Assembly: GCF_024347195.1 (NCBI RefSeq)
Contig: NZ_AP025281.1
Span: forward strand, 3,906,001-3,970,000
Length of the DNA: 64,000 bases
From: Aliamphritea hakodatensis
GTDB taxonomy: Bacteria > Pseudomonadota > Gammaproteobacteria > Pseudomonadales > Balneatricaceae
Direction: 5' to 3'
Part shown: one piece after another, positions 16,259-24,689 of the stretch
How positions within the stretch are numbered: position 1 is the stretch's first letter
Layout: each line of letters starts with the position of its first letter
Notes under the pieces: generated by a model
Told to the model about the DNA's origin: nothing
What the model saw: the letters and a program-made list of their open reading frames with translations, nothing else
The model's database searches: none
Position numbers and translations under genes: made by a program

Positions 16259-18307
16259 TTATGCGCTGCAGGCCTCCGGAGACTCCGGCAGGTCCAGCAC
16301 ATTACAGTCAGGGCGGCCGCTGGCTGTGGCAGTAATCTCACAGTCCAGGAACAGCTCCCCGTCGATATCATGCTTAATGTGGTTATCGCTGCGGCTCAGG
16401 GATATCTCGATCGATTCAGCGCCGGCTTCCTGCGCCAGACGGGTTGCCAGATCAGTCACCAGCTCTTCCGCACAGGTAACGGCTTTATCAAGATCACTGA
16501 ACCGTTTCGGCTCACCCTGATGGTATAGGCAGAACACCCCGAAAGTCGGCTGAGAGATGGTCACGTGGGCGCGCTGCACCACCGATCCCATCACCGCACC
16601 GACGGCATTCGCTACATTGCCATGCTCCGGCAGATGCAGATCCAGACCGATCTTTTTCGCCACGCTCGGATAATAACTGGCAGCTGGCGCACCCACCGCC
16701 ACCAGCGGATATCCACTGGCAAAGTCCACTTTAAACAGCGGGTTGCTGGACTCTTCTTTATTGCCGTCCAGTACCAGATCAGCCAGCAGACCGGCCAGGC
16801 TTTTCGCCTTGGCACCGCTCATCTTACCGGTCTGATGCAGGCCTGACTCAATCAGTACATGGCTGATCTTCTTGATCACCAGCTCATACACTTCCTTACA
16901 CGGCGACAGGGCATCTCCCGGTGGCCAGGTGCCCATACCATAAAGATTGCGAAGCTGATTCGCCCAGATCTTAGCCGCAATTTCAGCGGTTTCTTTACAC
17001 CAGTGGTCACTCAGCCCCAGTACATGGGATGCATCGGACGGGGTGAAACCACTGTAGATCGCCAGACCGGCCCGCTGCAGGCGCGCCAGTGCCCGGGCAA
17101 GATGGCGGTTTTCTTCCACCGCAGCATCCAGTTCGATCGGCCCTTCCCCCAGACGTTCCCAGGCGTAGGCCTCATCCGGTGTCAGATTCGCCAGCATTTC
17201 TTCATTGCTTTCCAGACGCATCACAAAGCGGTTGTTCCGGGCATTCGGATACGCATTCAGCTGGTGCAGCAAACGTTCTTTAACCCATGGATATTCTTTA
17301 CCCAGCAGACACATTGGCACGACCCGGCGCGGGCCGATTGCAAAGCCTTCACTGGTACTGAATGCCACTTCACTGTCGCCGCCCAGGCCGATGGCATAAA
17401 TACGCACCGCCTCAACCATAGGTTGCCAGTCGCCAACCCGGGCACCGTCAGAACACAGCTCAGGCTTACCATCTGTAACGATGGCGATATCGGTGGTCGT
17501 GCCGCCCATATCCGCCACAACTGCATTTTTCAGGCCACTTAAAGCACAGGCCCCCACCACACTGGCTGCCGGGCCGGATAGGACCGTCGCGACCGGCTGC
17601 AGCAAGGCCGTCTGGGTGTTGACCAGTGAGCCATCACCTTTCACGATCATCAGCGGCGCATCAATCTCGTGCTCACCGACAATCTGTTTCAGGGCGTTAA
17701 TCAGCTTCTGGATGTAAGGCACCATCCGGGCATTCAGCACGGCTGTCAGCGCCCGCTGAGGTGCCCCCAGGCTACTGGCAAGCTCATGACCACAGGCCAC
17801 CGGCTTACCGGATAATTCATTGACCAGATCCCGTAACTGAATCTCATGGCTGGCGTTCCGGGTGCCGAACATACTGGAAATAGCAAACGCAGAAACCTTG
17901 TCCCGCTGTTCCAGAATAAATTCCCGGGCCGCGTCAAGGTCCAGCGGTTCCGCTTCATCACCGGTTGCGCCGTGACCACCGGCCATCAACAGAGCGGCAT
18001 CGTCACTGACCATATCCATCAGGCCGCTTTTATCGACCTGACTCTGGGTATAACCGGGCAACATCACACAAACCGGCGCTCCGTGTCCTTCCACCACCGA
18101 ATTGGTGGTCAGGGTTGTGGACAGCGCAATCAGGGTGACATCCGTCAGATATTCTTTTGGCAGGCCAGAGATAGCATTGCCGATACCAATGGTCAGATCA
18201 TGCCGTGTGGTCAGGCTTTTAAACGTTGCCACAATTTTATTCTGATCATTCATGATGACCGCATCGGTATACGTACCACCGGTATCAATACCTAAACGAA
18301 ACGCCAT
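16259..18307 (-). CDS. Hydantoinase/oxoprolinase (HyuA) family ATPase
   Basis: 682 aa, the normal length for HyuA-type ASKHA proteins. N-terminal GIDTGGTYTDAV and central VVADMGGTTTDIAIV are the two nucleotide-binding signatures. Characterised relatives open hydantoins or 5-oxoproline with ATP, or form acetone carboxylase subunits, normally with a HyuB partner; no HyuB gene is adjacent. The gene is placed between DUF1289 and the 4Fe-4S gene next to a corrinoid methyltransferase system, so an ATP-driven accessory function is as likely as hydantoin cleavage. The ATG start has AGGGG upstream. Confidence 0.82.
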   Translation of the reverse strand: MAFRLGIDTGGTYTDAVIMNDQNKIVATFKSLTTRHDLTIGIGNAISGLPKEYLTDVTLIALSTTLTTNSVVEGHGAPVCVMLPGYTQSQVDKSGLMDMVSDDAALLMAGGHGATGDEAEPLDLDAAREFILEQRDKVSAFAISSMFGTRNASHEIQLRDLVNELSGKPVACGHELASSLGAPQRALTAVLNARMVPYIQKLINALKQIVGEHEIDAPLMIVKGDGSLVNTQTALLQPVATVLSGPAASVVGACALSGLKNAVVADMGGTTTDIAIVTDGKPELCSDGARVGDWQPMVEAVRIYAIGLGGDSEVAFSTSEGFAIGPRRVVPMCLLGKEYPWVKERLLHQLNAYPNARNNRFVMRLESNEEMLANLTPDEAYAWERLGEGPIELDAAVEENRHLARALARLQRAGLAIYSGFTPSDASHVLGLSDHWCKETAEIAAKIWANQLRNLYGMGTWPPGDALSPCKEVYELVIKKISHVLIESGLHQTGKMSGAKAKSLAGLLADLVLDGNKEESSNPLFKVDFASGYPLVAVGAPAASYYPSVAKKIGLDLHLPEHGNVANAVGAVMGSVVQRAHVTISQPTFGVFCLYHQGEPKRFSDLDKAVTCAEELVTDLATRLAQEAGAESIEISLSRSDNHIKHDIDGELFLDCEITATASGRPDCNVLDLPESPEACSA

Positions 18308-18455
18308 AGTTTACCCCTGAAAAAATAGTCCATCCGGCGCATCACAGCCCGGCTGAAAACAGCCGCCGCCACGCAGGAATTCAAACAAAACGGATTGAAC
18401 GCAGTGATGCCCTGGCATGCATCACTGACAAAGAAAATATCGTGACCAAAAGGAT

Positions 18456-18471
18456 TAAGCGTTAGCGCTTA
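18456..18471 (-). terminator. Small palindrome at the DUF1289 stop codon
   Basis: TAAGCG-TTAG-CGCTTA spans the stop codon of the DUF1289 gene. It is short and lacks a T-run, so full termination before the HyuA gene 160 bases downstream is doubtful. Confidence 0.3.
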
Positions 18472-18780
18472 CACTTTTAACCGGCGATTACGGCCACGGC
18501 GGCCACTGGCACCACCTGCAGCACGTTCAGCCTTACGCCGCTCCAGCAACTCAGAAACCCGGCCCTTCAGCTCGGTTTCAAGTGTGGTTTTTTGGGTGGC
18601 ATCGAACATCTGCCAGTCATCAATTTCAACTTGTGTACGACCGCAACCGAAGCACCAGCCGGTATCGCCATCTGCGACACACACGCCCATGCAGGGTGTC
18701 ATCTCTGCTTCAGCAATCAACTGCTCATCAGATTTCAGTTCACCGTCGGCTTCAGCGATCATTGCCTCATCGATTTTCAT
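18469..18780 (-). CDS. DUF1289 four-cysteine protein with basic tail
   Basis: 103 aa. Cys30, Cys34, Cys43 and Cys46 (PCMGVC and GWCFGCGRT) with the following EIDDW are the DUF1289 signature, likely a small Zn or Fe-S site. The N-terminus is acidic and the last 23 residues (RRKAERAAGGASGRRGRNRR onward) are strongly basic and Gly-rich, like the tails of the corrinoid operon proteins. The start is the ATG at 18780 with AAGAGA upstream; a longer frame to 18825 is less likely. First gene of the leftward set DUF1289, HyuA, 4Fe-4S protein, GST. Function unknown. Confidence 0.8.
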   Translation of the reverse strand: MKIDEAMIAEADGELKSDEQLIAEAEMTPCMGVCVADGDTGWCFGCGRTQVEIDDWQMFDATQKTTLETELKGRVSELLERRKAERAAGGASGRRGRNRRLKV

Positions 18781-19117
18781 TATAATTATCTCTTGTAACA
18801 CAGCATTAAAACGGCAATAGGCCATAGAACGTTTTTATCAGCCGGCATCACCAGGCTGACAAGCTTCTAGATACCTCAATAATAATAGCAAAGCAAGATG
18901 CCGCAGGGGGCGTGTCGCTTAAGCGTTTAGAGAGGTCACAAAAAGCAAAGAAAATACCCTGAAAAACCCTGCATACATAAAGGAAATACGGCGTAAACAG
19001 GCAGGAATACGACAACCGGCATGATCGGCAGCAGCAAGGCTATTTTGCCTGTTAGCGGCAACTGTTCAGCCGGCACGCGTCTGGGTTATTATCCGGATAA
19101 CTGTAAGGAGCTAAGCG
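18781..19117. other. Intergenic region with one operator-like repeat
   Basis: 337 bases between divergent genes. It contains GTGTCGC at 18912 with a degenerate repeat 21 bases on. TAAGGAG lies before the YjbR-like start at 19118. Nothing else stood out. Confidence 0.6.
18912..18939 (+). promoter_or_regulatory. GTGTCGC box upstream of the DUF1289 gene
   Basis: GTGTCGC (18912-18918) is identical to the half-site repeated before the corrinoid operon; AGGTCAC (18933-18939) lies exactly 21 bases further and matches it at 4 of 7. The box points away from DUF1289, unlike the other two sites, which weakens the call. Confidence 0.4.
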
Positions 19118-19516
19118 ATGATGGACTACAACACAACCCGCGATTACCTGCTCAGCCGGCCGGAAGCCGCAGAAGACTTTCCGTTTTACCCGGATGTCGC
19201 CGTCTTCAAAATATGCGGCAAGATGTTCGCGACCCTTTCAATGGATAAAGCAGAGAACGGCTCTGCCGCGCCTCACATGAACCTGAAATGCGATCCGCAG
19301 GAAGCACAGATGCTGCGGGATATTTTCCCTGCGGTTAAAGCCGGCTACCACATGAATAAACGCCACTGGAATACCGTCATTCTCGACGGTTCTGTGCCCG
19401 AGGGTGAAGTTCAGCGCATGATCGACCGCTCCTACGGGCTGGTCGTCAAAGGCCTGACGCGCAAGCAACGGCAACCGCTGGAGCTCAGGTACAGCCCTGA
19501 AGAGCTGTACCGCTGA
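19118..19516 (+). CDS. MmcQ/YjbR family protein
   Basis: 132 aa. It has the CyaY-like double-wing fold features of the family: TTRDYLLSRPEAAEDFPF at the start, FKICGKMFATLS, MNLKCDPQEAQMLRD and the ending HMNKRHWNTVILDGSVP. These proteins are thought to bind DNA, but no clear role is known. The start has GGAG 8 bases upstream of a double ATG. It stands alone and ends 8 bases before the convergent AraC gene. Confidence 0.82.
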   Translation: MMDYNTTRDYLLSRPEAAEDFPFYPDVAVFKICGKMFATLSMDKAENGSAAPHMNLKCDPQEAQMLRDIFPAVKAGYHMNKRHWNTVILDGSVPEGEVQRMIDRSYGLVVKGLTRKQRQPLELRYSPEELYR

Positions 19517-19524
19517 TTCAGTAA

Positions 19525-20568
19525 CTACACAGATCCCCTTAATTGCTGCTCCCGGAAATCAGACGGCGCAAGGCCAAAGAATCCCTTGAAGCAATTACTG
19601 AAATGGCTGGAAGAGACAAAACCGCTGGCGACCGCAATCTCGGTGACAGATGCCCTGCTTTGCAACAGTAAACATTTGGCATATTTAATGCGCAGCTGCA
19701 TGTAATAGCGGGACGGCGAAACATCAAGATGCTGCTGGAATAACCGTTCGGTCTTACGCCGGGACAGGCCAGCCAGAGCCGCCAGTTCGTCTATTACCAG
19801 CGGCTCTTCAATATTTCCCTGCATCAGTTGAATCATCGTCCGCAGTGCATCCGGATAGTCGTTACAATCAGCGAGTCTGATTCCGTTCTGCGCACCCGGA
19901 GCGGCGGTTTCGGAAAAGCGGTCACAGCTAAGAATCTCCCTGACAGCCCTGGTGATGGCATCGCCCTGTAAATGCTTAACAAGTTGCAACATCATATCCA
20001 GCGCGCTGGCCCCACCGGCACAGGTCAGAATATTATTGTCGAACTGAAAAGGTTTATCCGTTAATGGTATCAGCGGGAACGTTTCACGCATCAGCGCATG
20101 ATTATCAGGATGCAGTGTACAGGCGGTTTCCTGTAAAACCCCGGCATGCGCCATGCTGACCACCCCATTCCAGATGCCGCCTAAAATAACCCCCTGCTTA
20201 GCGGCCCGCCTTAATATGGCCGATACACCTTTGTCCTCACTGAGCTCACAGCGAAAACCGCCGCAGACAATTAACACGTCCGGCAACTGACGGCTGAGCA
20301 CAGACAACTGATCAACAGCACTGATTTCAATGCCAAGATCACTCACAACCTGCTGTTGATGTACACCATAACTTTGCAGTTCATAACGGAGCCCCCGCTC
20401 TTTGCAATCATCGGCATGGCTCACCAGATTAGCGGTTACCAGGGCATCGTACGCAGCAGTGAAAGCGAGCAGGCTAAAGTGTTCCAGCAGAATAAAACCG
20501 ACTCTGACCGCGTCTTTAGTCTGTATATGTTCATTCCTGACATCCGCAGGACTGTGCTCTGCCTTCAT
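19525..20568 (-). CDS. AraC-family regulator with DJ-1/GATase-like sensor domain
   Basis: 347 aa, same architecture as the regulator at 7956-8939 but clearly diverged. The sensor domain has VILGGIWNGVVSMAHAGVL, where the usual GGxCTG nucleophile-elbow Cys is replaced, and LTCAGGASALDMMLQLV. The C-terminal pair of helix-turn-helices includes LAALAGLSRRKTERLFQQH and IAVASGFVSSSHFSNCF. Relatives (CdhR, SouR, ArgR types) sense methylated amines or amino acids. AGGAGG lies just upstream of the ATG. It is divergent from the LysR gene, and the nearby creatinase and TRAP operon are plausible targets. Confidence 0.85.
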   Translation of the reverse strand: MKAEHSPADVRNEHIQTKDAVRVGFILLEHFSLLAFTAAYDALVTANLVSHADDCKERGLRYELQSYGVHQQQVVSDLGIEISAVDQLSVLSRQLPDVLIVCGGFRCELSEDKGVSAILRRAAKQGVILGGIWNGVVSMAHAGVLQETACTLHPDNHALMRETFPLIPLTDKPFQFDNNILTCAGGASALDMMLQLVKHLQGDAITRAVREILSCDRFSETAAPGAQNGIRLADCNDYPDALRTMIQLMQGNIEEPLVIDELAALAGLSRRKTERLFQQHLDVSPSRYYMQLRIKYAKCLLLQSRASVTEIAVASGFVSSSHFSNCFKGFFGLAPSDFREQQLRGSV

Positions 20569-20731
20569 ACATTTCCTCCTGCGGGAAACCGTAAACGGGC
20601 CACTGACAATACAGAAGCCATTTACAATTCAAATCAATGACAAATTATCATTTGCCTTGCTTATTTAAAATACGCTATGTTCCGGTAACGGCGTTCGCTT
20701 TTGTCACCCTGAAAACATCGGTAGTACTGCT

Positions 20732-21625
20732 ATGAAAAACCTTCCCATGGACCTGCTACGCACTTTTACCACCATCAATGATCTTGGTGGCTTCACCCAG
20801 GCGGGTGACCTGCTGGGGCGCTCTCAGCCTGCGATCAGCCTGCAAATTAAGCGCCTGGAAGAAATGCTCGAGGTGACACTGTTCAACCGGGTCGGCGGGC
20901 TTAAACTCACCGAAGAAGGTGAAATCCTTTACAGCTACGCCCGTAAAATTCTCGAGATGAATGACACCGTCTGTTCCCGCTTATCCACCCCCAGTCTGAG
21001 CGGATCTGTACGTCTGGGTACACCCAATGATTTTGAAGTGTCATTTCTGCCAGTCCTGCTATCTAAATTCTCCCGGGCATATCCTGATGTCACATTAGAT
21101 GTCCGTTCGGATGTCAGCATTAATCTGCGCAAAGAGTATAAAAAAGGCACCTATGACTTCGTCATGACCATGGACGAATATCCCAATCATGAATACGCCA
21201 AAGATGACTTCATCATTGAACCCCTGTCATGGGCTGTCGGACCTACCTTCAGCTTACCCCATGATCAGCCCGTCCCTCTGGTGCTGTATCCGCAGGGCTG
21301 CATCTACCGGCAACACATCACCCAGGCACTGAATAAAGCCAATATTCCATGGCGGATTCTCTATTGCTCCTCCAGCCTGCTGGGCATTAAATCTGCAATC
21401 AAAGCAGGCCTGGGCATCAGCGCTCTGTCGATAAACACCATGCCCAAAAGCCTGGTACCTGAGCATGGTTTCGAACACTTGCCGGAACTGGGTCAGGTAA
21501 CCATCGGCTTTAACTACGACCGGAACAATCTGTCTCCGGCGGCAGCCTTGCTGCTGGATCATCTGCGTAACGGCCTGAAACAAAATCAGGATTACCCAAG
21601 TGCCTTTAATCTGATGCCGGACTGA
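20732..21625 (+). CDS. LysR-family transcriptional regulator
   Basis: 297 aa. N-terminal winged helix (about 5-65: LRTFTTINDLGGFTQAGDLL, SQPAISLQIKRLE), then a periplasmic-binding-like effector domain from about residue 90. It converges on the TRAP dctM gene with only 26 bases between stops and is divergent from the AraC gene, so it may control either the transporter or the AraC gene. No clear ribosome site precedes the ATG. Effector unknown. Confidence 0.85.
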   Translation: MKNLPMDLLRTFTTINDLGGFTQAGDLLGRSQPAISLQIKRLEEMLEVTLFNRVGGLKLTEEGEILYSYARKILEMNDTVCSRLSTPSLSGSVRLGTPNDFEVSFLPVLLSKFSRAYPDVTLDVRSDVSINLRKEYKKGTYDFVMTMDEYPNHEYAKDDFIIEPLSWAVGPTFSLPHDQPVPLVLYPQGCIYRQHITQALNKANIPWRILYCSSSLLGIKSAIKAGLGISALSINTMPKSLVPEHGFEHLPELGQVTIGFNYDRNNLSPAAALLLDHLRNGLKQNQDYPSAFNLMPD

Positions 21626-21636
21626 TCCGGCATCAG
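21611..21636. terminator. Perfect stem-loop between converging LysR and dctM genes
   Basis: CTGATGCCGGA, loop CTGA, TCCGGCATCAG: a perfect 11-bp stem overlapping the LysR stop codon and 15 bases from the dctM stop. It can serve both directions, although there is no strong T-run on either side. Confidence 0.6.
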
Positions 21637-21651
21637 TAGCCCTTATCTTAA

Positions 21652-22950
21652 TCAGTCATCCAGCAAACTGGGCAGATACAGACTCAGCTCCGGTATAAAG
21701 GTCACGATAAACACCATAGGTAAATGCCCCAGCAATAAGAACTTCATCGTTGGCCCGATATACTTATCCAGCGATAACTTGGTCACCCCGCCCGCCATAT
21801 AAAGCAAGGGTGCACAGGGGGGAGAAATATTCCCCAGCCCCAGGTTGGTCCCGACAATCGCCGCAAAGTGAATAGGATCGACGCCTATCTTTTGCACCAC
21901 CGGCATCAGAATAATCGCCGCCAGCACCCCGCCGGAAACATCATCAACAATCATGCCCATCAGCAAAAGCAGCAGGTTGATTATCAGCAGCAGGACGATT
22001 TTGTTATCTGAAATACTCAGCAATAAATCAGCAAACTGATTCGGTATCTGGGCCAGTATCATGCCCCTGCTCATGATGAACAGGAAGAACAGCACCATAA
22101 TCACCGAACCGGTCAGAATCGCAGCATCTTTACTCGCGTTGAAGACGTTACGGAGCGTCATCGTGCGGTACACAACAAAGCCGACAAACAGGGTATACAC
22201 CAGCGCGACAGCGCCGGCCTCGGTAGGCGTCGCCACCCCACTGTAAATGCCTCCCAGGATGATGAACGGCATAATGATCGCCAGCGTGGCGCGCTTACCC
22301 GCAGTCCAGATTTCCCGGCCGACCTCACCCAGCGGTAATTTAGGTGCAACCTTGATACTGGTGTTATTACGCAGGAAAAAGAAATTCAGTGCGCAATACA
22401 CAAGCGCTAACAGAATGCCCGGCAGCATCGTCGCCAGAAATACTTTAGCCACTGACTGCCGGGTAGCGATTGCGAAAACGATCATCGGTATACTGGGCGG
22501 AATCATCAGGGCAAGTACTGAAGACACCGCCACCAGTGAGGTCGCATGACCTTCCGGATAGCCTTCACGAATCATTCTGGGCACCATGATTCTGCCAATT
22601 GCCGCAATGGCTGCCGAAGCACTGCCGGAAATAGCCCCGAACATCGCACAGCTAAGCACCGTGACAGCACCCAGGCCACCTTTGGTACGGCCAACAAAAG
22701 CATTCACAAAATCCAGTAACCGTTCCGATATCCCCCCGGTGCCCATTAGCGTGCCGGCCTGAACAAATAACGGCAGCGCCAGCAACGAAAACGCACCGAT
22801 CTGTGAATAACCGTAACCGGCATGGAACGAAATATCCGTCCCGGTCAGCACCCCGTAAAACAGTGCTCCCAGGCCGAAAGAGAACGCAACAGGAACTTCA
22901 AATAACAACAGAAAAATGACTATGGCGATGGTGAGAAAGAAAATCGTCAT
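21652..22950 (-). CDS. dctM: TRAP transporter large permease (DctM)
   Basis: 432 aa with about 12 membrane segments, typical DctM length. Family stretches include FGAISGSASAAIAAIGRIMVP, LIPPSIPMIVFAIAT and NLGLGNISPPCAPLLYMAG. It is the sodium-driven transport subunit. Its start overlaps the dctQ stop by 4 bases (ATGA), showing translational coupling. It is last in the dctPQM operon. The closest copy in this window is the dctM at 42267-43568. Substrate is set by the binding protein and is unknown; creatine is a candidate because of the creatinase next door. Confidence 0.92.
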   Translation of the reverse strand: MTIFFLTIAIVIFLLLFEVPVAFSFGLGALFYGVLTGTDISFHAGYGYSQIGAFSLLALPLFVQAGTLMGTGGISERLLDFVNAFVGRTKGGLGAVTVLSCAMFGAISGSASAAIAAIGRIMVPRMIREGYPEGHATSLVAVSSVLALMIPPSIPMIVFAIATRQSVAKVFLATMLPGILLALVYCALNFFFLRNNTSIKVAPKLPLGEVGREIWTAGKRATLAIIMPFIILGGIYSGVATPTEAGAVALVYTLFVGFVVYRTMTLRNVFNASKDAAILTGSVIMVLFFLFIMSRGMILAQIPNQFADLLLSISDNKIVLLLIINLLLLLMGMIVDDVSGGVLAAIILMPVVQKIGVDPIHFAAIVGTNLGLGNISPPCAPLLYMAGGVTKLSLDKYIGPTMKFLLLGHLPMVFIVTFIPELSLYLPSLLDD

Positions 22951-23537
22951 GACGCAGCCTTCTTATTTTTATAATCGCGACGCAGGTCTTTAAACTCCGC
23001 CACTATCTGCAAACAGTAATAAAAGCCCATCAGCACAAAGCCACACACCATGCTGATATCCCACATGTATTTTGGCCAGCGCATGTAAATGCTCTTACGG
23101 CCGAGATCAATGTTGAACTGAGCGAATTTCCAGGCGTAATAGCCGAAAACGGCGGTTGCAAACAAACATAAAAAACTGCCCGTAAAACGAATCAGTTTGA
23201 TGGCATAAGGATTCTTAATCAGCAGCGCAACAATGCCACCGGATATATGATCCTGATCCCGGGTGGCATAAATCATGCCGAGAAAATACGCCCACAAAGC
23301 GAGCATAGGGGCTAACTCTTCGATACCCAGAAATGGGGATTCCAGGCCATAACGCATCAGAACCTGGACCGCCATCAGTAAACCCAGTGCCATGCTGGAC
23401 AACACCATCATGACTGAAATACTCTGGGCTAAACGGGCTTCCAGCCGGAAGAACAGAGTATCAGGCCGGTCTTCAGGTACCGCATTAATATAATCCGGTC
23501 CCACCTTGGCATCCGGATGGGTATATTCAATAGCCAT
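22947..23537 (-). CDS. dctQ: TRAP transporter small permease (DctQ)
   Basis: 196 aa with four membrane segments and the DctQ pattern VLMRYGLESPFLGIEELAPMLALWAYFLGM. It pairs with DctM and receives substrate from the binding protein. The N-terminal 35 residues before the first membrane helix are longer than in many relatives. GAGGAG lies upstream of the ATG. Between it and dctP lies a 129-base gap with a hairpin. Confidence 0.9.
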   Translation of the reverse strand: MAIEYTHPDAKVGPDYINAVPEDRPDTLFFRLEARLAQSISVMMVLSSMALGLLMAVQVLMRYGLESPFLGIEELAPMLALWAYFLGMIYATRDQDHISGGIVALLIKNPYAIKLIRFTGSFLCLFATAVFGYYAWKFAQFNIDLGRKSIYMRWPKYMWDISMVCGFVLMGFYYCLQIVAEFKDLRRDYKNKKAAS

Positions 23538-23578
23538 TGCTTTATCTCCTCAGGGAAACGTGGCGGAATGTCATATTC

Positions 23579-23622
23579 CGGTATGCCTGTCTTCAACAGA
23601 AACATTCTGCAAAGGCATACCG
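23579..23622 (-). terminator. Hairpin between dctP and dctQ
   Basis: CGGTATGCC and GGCATACCG are perfect 9-bp complements 26 bases apart in the dctP-dctQ gap. It has no T-run. It may protect or partly end the dctP transcript so that binding protein exceeds permease. The second TRAP operon has a full terminator at the same place. Confidence 0.5.
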
Positions 23623-23666
23623 GTTACCGAAACAGCCCAAAGGCTGCTTCTGAACACTCAGACTAT

Positions 23667-24689
23667 TTACAGACCTGCCGTCTGGCGCAGATCATCCATT
23701 ACCTTTTTACCCAGCAGACCTTCCATAATCGGCCATTCAACTTTCTCAACGGTCGCCTTATATGCAGCTGCCTGAGCGGGATCCTGCTCGAGAACTTCAA
23801 TCCCCGCTGCACGGATCTTATCCAGCCAGCCCTGGCTGAATTCCTCAGCATTATTCCAGGCCCAGCCAGTGGCATAGTCAGCGGCTTCACGGACCCAGGC
23901 ACGCTCCTGATCACTTAAGCTGGCCAGCCAGCTTTTACTGGCAATCCAGAAAGTTGGCTCAAAGGATTCACGGGTGTACACAAACGCACGCAGTACATCT
24001 TTGAACAGCAGTACTTCATACGGAGGAGAGAAAGCCCGGCCATCAATAGCACCGGTCTGTAACGCGGTATGAACTTCAGAGAAAGCCATCGGAACAACGG
24101 AGAAACCTAACGCGCTGTAGCGGTCAATCGCCATCGGGTAGTTAGGCACGCGGATCTTGAATCCTTTGGAGTCTTGCGGAATTTTTATCGGTACTTCTAC
24201 ACCTTTACGGACCACATAACCGGTAAAGTCCGTCGGTAAAGTGCCCAGCAGTTCAACATTCAGGCCATCATAAATTTCGCCAAACAGCTTATCCATTTTA
24301 CTGCCCGGGCCATAAACTTTAATGGCGCCCGGCCAGTCTTCAGCCACATAGCCCAGGTTGGCAATATCCAGACGGGGATCTAACTCAGAATTAGACCATG
24401 CCATCGTCATCGGTAATGCGCCCTGCATAACCTGCTCGGTAATTGTTGCCCAGTCTCCCAGATCGCCACCGGGATGATATTCAATTTTTACAGTCCCGCC
24501 TGACAACTCATCCAGTTTACTGATGAACTGCTCAGAGACACTGTTAAAAATATGATCAGTTGGCATAACATGCGCCAGAATATGACCATTACCGGCGGCC
24601 TGTGCCGCCGTTGCTACACCACCGATCAGCGCGCCGGCAGTTACCACCGCGGCAATCGCTTTAGATACCTTTTTCTTAAAACGGGTCAT
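23667..24689 (-). CDS. dctP: TRAP transporter solute-binding protein (DctP)
   Basis: 340 aa. A Sec signal peptide (basic MTRFKKKVSK, hydrophobic core, cleavage near AQA-AG) precedes a TAXI/DctP-type periplasmic binding domain. Landmarks are HILAHVMPTDHIF, EYHPGGDLGDWATI, FKIRVPNYPMAIDRYSALGF (with the conserved Arg that holds the carboxylate) and ALQTGAIDGRAF. The start is the ATG at 24689 with AGGAGG 6 bases upstream; the frame extends upstream without support. First gene of dctPQM. It is a clear paralogue of the protein at 40515-41534. Ligands of DctP proteins almost always carry a carboxylate. Confidence 0.92.
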   Translation of the reverse strand: MTRFKKKVSKAIAAVVTAGALIGGVATAAQAAGNGHILAHVMPTDHIFNSVSEQFISKLDELSGGTVKIEYHPGGDLGDWATITEQVMQGALPMTMAWSNSELDPRLDIANLGYVAEDWPGAIKVYGPGSKMDKLFGEIYDGLNVELLGTLPTDFTGYVVRKGVEVPIKIPQDSKGFKIRVPNYPMAIDRYSALGFSVVPMAFSEVHTALQTGAIDGRAFSPPYEVLLFKDVLRAFVYTRESFEPTFWIASKSWLASLSDQERAWVREAADYATGWAWNNAEEFSQGWLDKIRAAGIEVLEQDPAQAAAYKATVEKVEWPIMEGLLGKKVMDDLRQTAGL

